NCBI GenBank assembly: GCA_900553415.1
Contig: USDH01000090.1
Location: 1 to 6,740, forward strand
Length of the DNA stretch: 6,740 nucleotides
Direction: 5' to 3'
DNA from: an uncultured Collinsella sp.
GTDB lineage: Bacteria; Actinomycetota; Coriobacteriia; Coriobacteriales; Coriobacteriaceae
Shown: piece by piece, positions 3,784-6,740 of the stretch
Numbering within the stretch: the first letter of the stretch is position 1
Layout: each line of letters opens with the position of its first letter
Notes under the pieces: model-generated
What the model was told of the DNA's origin: nothing
The model's database searches: none
The model's input: only the letters and a program-made list of their open reading frames with translations
Translations under genes and position numbers: made by a program

Positions 3784-6740
3784 ATGAGGTGGACTACTGT
3801 TCGAGCGCTTTGCCGCCGCCTGACCGTTGCCGCGGTGACCCTCACCATGGTGACGGGCTCGTTGCCTGTGGGCGCGTTTGCTGAGGTGCTCACCACCGAT
3901 AGCACCTTTGTGCAGACGGATAGCGGCCAAGCAGCCGATGCCGACGCCGCCGACCCCGCGCCCGATGCCGCCGACCCCGCGCCCGATGCCGGAGCTGCCG
4001 ACCCTACAGCGCTCGAGGCCGGTGACACCCCTACGCCCCCGGCCTCCGAGATTGCATCGGCGGCGGGCCTGACGGGCGCCGGACAGACCGAGAGCACACC
4101 TGCGGGTACGCTTGCCACCGATCTTGTCGAGGGCAAGGAGCTCGCCGAACAGCAGAAGCAGGAGGAGACCGCCGAAGCCGAAGCAACCTGGAATGAGGAA
4201 CTTGAACTCTGGGAAACCTCGAAGGGCGCTACGGGCGTAAAGGGCGAATACGACGATGGCTACGTGGCCGGCGAGCAGACCCCCGCGCAGTACTACTTCT
4301 CGATCGATAGCCTCACCAACGAAATTTCTATCGAGTATGGCGACGCGGGCATTACCACGTTGGAGGTGCCCTCGACCATCGACGGCAAGCATGTCGTAAG
4401 CCTTACGGGTATGGGAAGCGCTGCGCTCACATCAATTACGTTTGCCCCCGATTCGCATATCCGCTCTGTGGGCGGTTTGGGCGGCAGCAGCATCAAAGAG
4501 ATCGCACTGCCCGATTCGGTCGAGGAGCTCAAGAGCTATGCATTCTACAAAAGCAAGACGCTCCAAACGGTAACCTGGCCCAACAACGCGGCCTTTACCA
4601 CGATTCCCGAGCAGGCCTTTAAGGAATGTGAACAACTTGACGACAATGTGGTGGCAACGCTGCCGCCTTCGGTCAAAACTATCGACTATCTTGCATTCGC
4701 CTATTGCGGCGTGCCACAGTTCTATGTCTCGGACACAACGGTACTCACCTTTACGCAGATCGATGTGCCGGGCACGGTGGAGCGGATTGAGCAACATGCC
4801 TTTGACGGGTGCTCCTTTGTGTCGTCGGTGACGATTGGCGATGGTGTCAAATCTATCGGGGCGCTCGCGTTCGCCTCTCTTGATCCTGCGATTGCCGGCA
4901 AAGAGATTGTGCTACCCAAAAGCGTGGAAATGATAGAGTGGGGAGCTTTTGAGAACACGAGATACGGAAACGAGACGAACCATAATGCCGTTGCCCTGCG
5001 CGTGATGAACCCCGATCTTCAGTTTGGTGAGGCGGGCTATCCGGGCGACTATAATGAGCGCGTGACAATCGATGGCGTAACGTATGCGATTCCCTTTAGT
5101 GAAGGCCAGACCATCTATGCCTATGCGACCGATTCGACTGGCAACCCCTCGATGGTCAAAAAGCTTGCCGATGCCGTGGCCGATCGCAAGGACTCCGTCG
5201 ATTCCTCGAAGCCTGCCTACACGTTTGAGTGGATGGGCGAGGCGGCCCAGGTGACGGGCAAACTTCCCCAGAGCGCGACGGCTACACTCGTGCAGGCGGG
5301 GCAGTCCACGCCGCTGGCGGTTGGCGATGACGGCAGCTTTACAGCGGACGCTCTCTCCAAGACAGCAGCCACCCTGCGCATTTCGCTCAGCGGTTACTAT
5401 GACATGGTGCTGGCGCGCCCGGGCGACCAGATGACGGGCACATGGAATATCGGAGAGATTAAGGCGGAGGACTTTACCAAGATTCCGGCCTCGCGCGCGA
5501 TTGAGCTCAACGTGGGCTATCTTGAACCGATTGTGGGCCAGGATAAGACCGAACGCATTGAGCTCGATAGTCTCGATAACATCGATCTGACGGTGAAGAG
5601 CGGCGGCAAGACGCTTAAGCCTGCCAAGGGTGACAAAGAAAACGACTTCCGTATCCAGGGCACAGCACTCGTGGTGTCGCAGGCCATTGCCGACGCGGAC
5701 CAGGATCTGGAGATAACGCTCGAGCCCAAAGACAGCCTCAGGCTGGGTGGGGCGACGGCGACGGTGAAGCCTTCGGCCGGCAAGGTCGATATCGACTTGA
5801 AGCCCTGGGGTACGGCGACGGTCACGACCAAGGGCGACTACCAGGGCGCCAACCGCGTGCTGGTGTTCCGTACGTCCGACGGCAAGCTAGTCGCCGACGG
5901 TGTCACCTATCTGATGGGTTACGAAGACGATGGCACCACGCCTATCATGAAGGCCGAGACGCCGCGCCTTAAGGCCGGTTCGTACACCATCGTCGCCTTT
6001 AACAAGACGAGCTACGACATCCAAGCGACGAGCTATTCCACGTTTAGCCGCCTAGGGCTGACCGTGGGTAAGCATATCGCGCAAAAGCAGGTGAAGATTG
6101 AGGACGGCAAACAGCTCGACGTGACGCTCGACGTCCCCACGTTTGACGTGGAGACGTATCGTGCCGAGCGCGGGCTGACGGCGGGCTCGGTTATCGCTGA
6201 TTCGTCCGCGGTCGTTGGCGTGGAGACCGAGCTGCGCATTCATTACGAGCTCAAGGACAGCCAGGCTGCCAAGATTGAGATTCCGCTGGCCAAGGATGCC
6301 GTCGAGGATGTGTCCGCAGGCGCTCGCGAAGCCGGCGCCAGCTCCGATGCCATGTGGGCTGGCACAACTTGGGAGGGCGACAACCTCGTTCTCAATATGA
6401 GGAAGGGCATGGGCGCCGATGTGTTTGTGCGCTTTAAGCCTAAGGCCGCGGGCATCTATGCCGTCTCGCCGCTCATTACGCTGGGCGAGGTGACATTGCC
6501 GCTGGGAAGCACCACACTCGAGGTTAGCGGATCGCGCATCGAGGTCGACAACACCGACGTTCACAGCCTGCTGGGCAATGTGGCCTACGTATACGCAGCG
6601 CCCGGCAAAAGCGTGCAGCTTACCGTGGGCGCGGGCGCCTCGGCTGCAAAGTACACCGACAAGACCAATAAACTCGGCCGTGCCAAGATTGAATACGACC
6701 TGCCGCAGGATACGCTTGCCGCCGAGCGTGTGACGCTCGA
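3784..6740 (+). CDS. Secreted BspA-type leucine-rich-repeat surface protein (3' end outside window)
   Basis: My translation from ATG 3784 is open to the window edge: 985 codons plus two bases and no stop. Residues 1-33 are a Sec signal peptide (RRLTVAAVTLTMVTG core, predicted cleavage after GAFA-33). Residues ~34-112 are a low-complexity Ala/Asp/Pro stalk with a tandem repeat. Residues ~113-150 are an acidic, probably helical stretch. Residues ~170-400 are BspA/LRR_5-type repeats with the pattern LP-x-SV-x-x-I-x-x-x-AF-x-x-C/S. Clear units are near 237-255 (IALPDSVEELKSYAF), 290-305, 325-345 and 375-392. The rest looks like beta-sandwich or carboxypeptidase-regulatory-like modules, for example ~485-545 (VTGKLP...DDGSF), ~676-790 and ~813-920. 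BspA-type LRR proteins are known surface or adhesion proteins in gut and oral bacteria, and a binding role is inferred here. Any anchor, such as an LAATG tail like those of the two upstream genes, would lie beyond the window. Confidence 0.9.
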   Translation, partial: MRWTTVRALCRRLTVAAVTLTMVTGSLPVGAFAEVLTTDSTFVQTDSGQAADADAADPAPDAADPAPDAGAADPTALEAGDTPTPPASEIASAAGLTGAGQTESTPAGTLATDLVEGKELAEQQKQEETAEAEATWNEELELWETSKGATGVKGEYDDGYVAGEQTPAQYYFSIDSLTNEISIEYGDAGITTLEVPSTIDGKHVVSLTGMGSAALTSITFAPDSHIRSVGGLGGSSIKEIALPDSVEELKSYAFYKSKTLQTVTWPNNAAFTTIPEQAFKECEQLDDNVVATLPPSVKTIDYLAFAYCGVPQFYVSDTTVLTFTQIDVPGTVERIEQHAFDGCSFVSSVTIGDGVKSIGALAFASLDPAIAGKEIVLPKSVEMIEWGAFENTRYGNETNHNAVALRVMNPDLQFGEAGYPGDYNERVTIDGVTYAIPFSEGQTIYAYATDSTGNPSMVKKLADAVADRKDSVDSSKPAYTFEWMGEAAQVTGKLPQSATATLVQAGQSTPLAVGDDGSFTADALSKTAATLRISLSGYYDMVLARPGDQMTGTWNIGEIKAEDFTKIPASRAIELNVGYLEPIVGQDKTERIELDSLDNIDLTVKSGGKTLKPAKGDKENDFRIQGTALVVSQAIADADQDLEITLEPKDSLRLGGATATVKPSAGKVDIDLKPWGTATVTTKGDYQGANRVLVFRTSDGKLVADGVTYLMGYEDDGTTPIMKAETPRLKAGSYTIVAFNKTSYDIQATSYSTFSRLGLTVGKHIAQKQVKIEDGKQLDVTLDVPTFDVETYRAERGLTAGSVIADSSAVVGVETELRIHYELKDSQAAKIEIPLAKDAVEDVSAGAREAGASSDAMWAGTTWEGDNLVLNMRKGMGADVFVRFKPKAAGIYAVSPLITLGEVTLPLGSTTLEVSGSRIEVDNTDVHSLLGNVAYVYAAPGKSVQLTVGAGASAAKYTDKTNKLGRAKIEYDLPQDTLAAERVTL
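3946..3990 (+). repeat. 21-bp tandem repeat in the stalk of the LRR gene
   Basis: Two perfect 21-bp units (3946-3966 and 3967-3987), plus the first bases of a third, encode two copies of AADPAPD. Each unit is a multiple of three, so changes in copy number would lengthen or shorten the stalk without breaking the frame. Confidence 0.8.
4291..4959 (+). repeat. BspA-type LRR array (protein level)
   Basis: Residues 170-392 hold irregular LRR_5 units of about 20-25 residues with conserved LP.SV and AF pairs: LPDSV/YAF, LPPSV/LAF, VPGTV/HAF, IGDGV/LAF and LPKSV/GAF. The units are diverged at DNA level, so this is not a recent expansion. Confidence 0.8.

Noticed and set aside
3715..4392. Minus-strand open frame opposite the start of the LRR gene
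   Set aside because: It is a shadow of the low-complexity Ala/Asp/Pro stalk. The plus frame has a Shine-Dalgarno, a signal peptide and LRRs.

Overview
The window looks like chromosomal DNA from a high-GC Gram-positive actinobacterium, most likely of the Coriobacteriia (Collinsella-like). This rests on the GC-rich coding style, the actinobacterial Shine-Dalgarno sites, and C-terminal wall-sorting tails of the form LAATGD, a 20-residue hydrophobic stretch, then KRR. The genus is inferred from recall, not from a search. All three genes lie on the + strand, and all three appear to encode exported or cell-surface proteins: two sortase-type wall-anchored proteins and one BspA-type leucine-rich-repeat protein.

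Layout. 1-1040: 3' end of a wall-anchored protein with a probable beta-helix body; its start lies upstream of the window. 1041-1243: an intergenic region with a strong intrinsic terminator (1064-1103), a conserved hairpin element (1111-1149), a REP-like palindrome (1183-1223) and the Shine-Dalgarno of the next gene. 1244-3607: a complete 787-residue surface protein with signal peptide, Thr/Ala/Pro-rich stalk, a unique domain, three diverged tandem modules, a proline-rich wall-spanning linker and an LAATG sorting signal. 3608-3783: a second intergenic region with a second REP-like palindrome (3643-3679, inverted relative to the first), a second copy of the hairpin element (3682-3723, followed by a T-rich tract) and the Shine-Dalgarno. 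3784-6740: the first 985 residues of a secreted BspA-type LRR protein with beta-sandwich-like modules; it runs off the right edge.

The most interesting signals are between the genes. The two hairpin elements share the motif CGCAGGTAGA and the dyad TAGGTTCG...GAACCTA. The next three base pairs have all changed in a compensatory way (GCC/GGC in one copy, CGG/CCG in the other), which is good evidence for a selected hairpin upstream of surface-protein genes. The REP-like copies are 34/35 identical in inverted orientation and bracket the middle gene. Inside that gene there is a sharp base-composition break near 2575, which suggests a mosaic history.

No RNA gene, CRISPR array, transposase, recombinase or sortase gene is visible. 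The genes do not form a metabolic pathway; they read as an array of independently expressed surface proteins involved in adhesion or host interaction. That role is inferred from architecture only.
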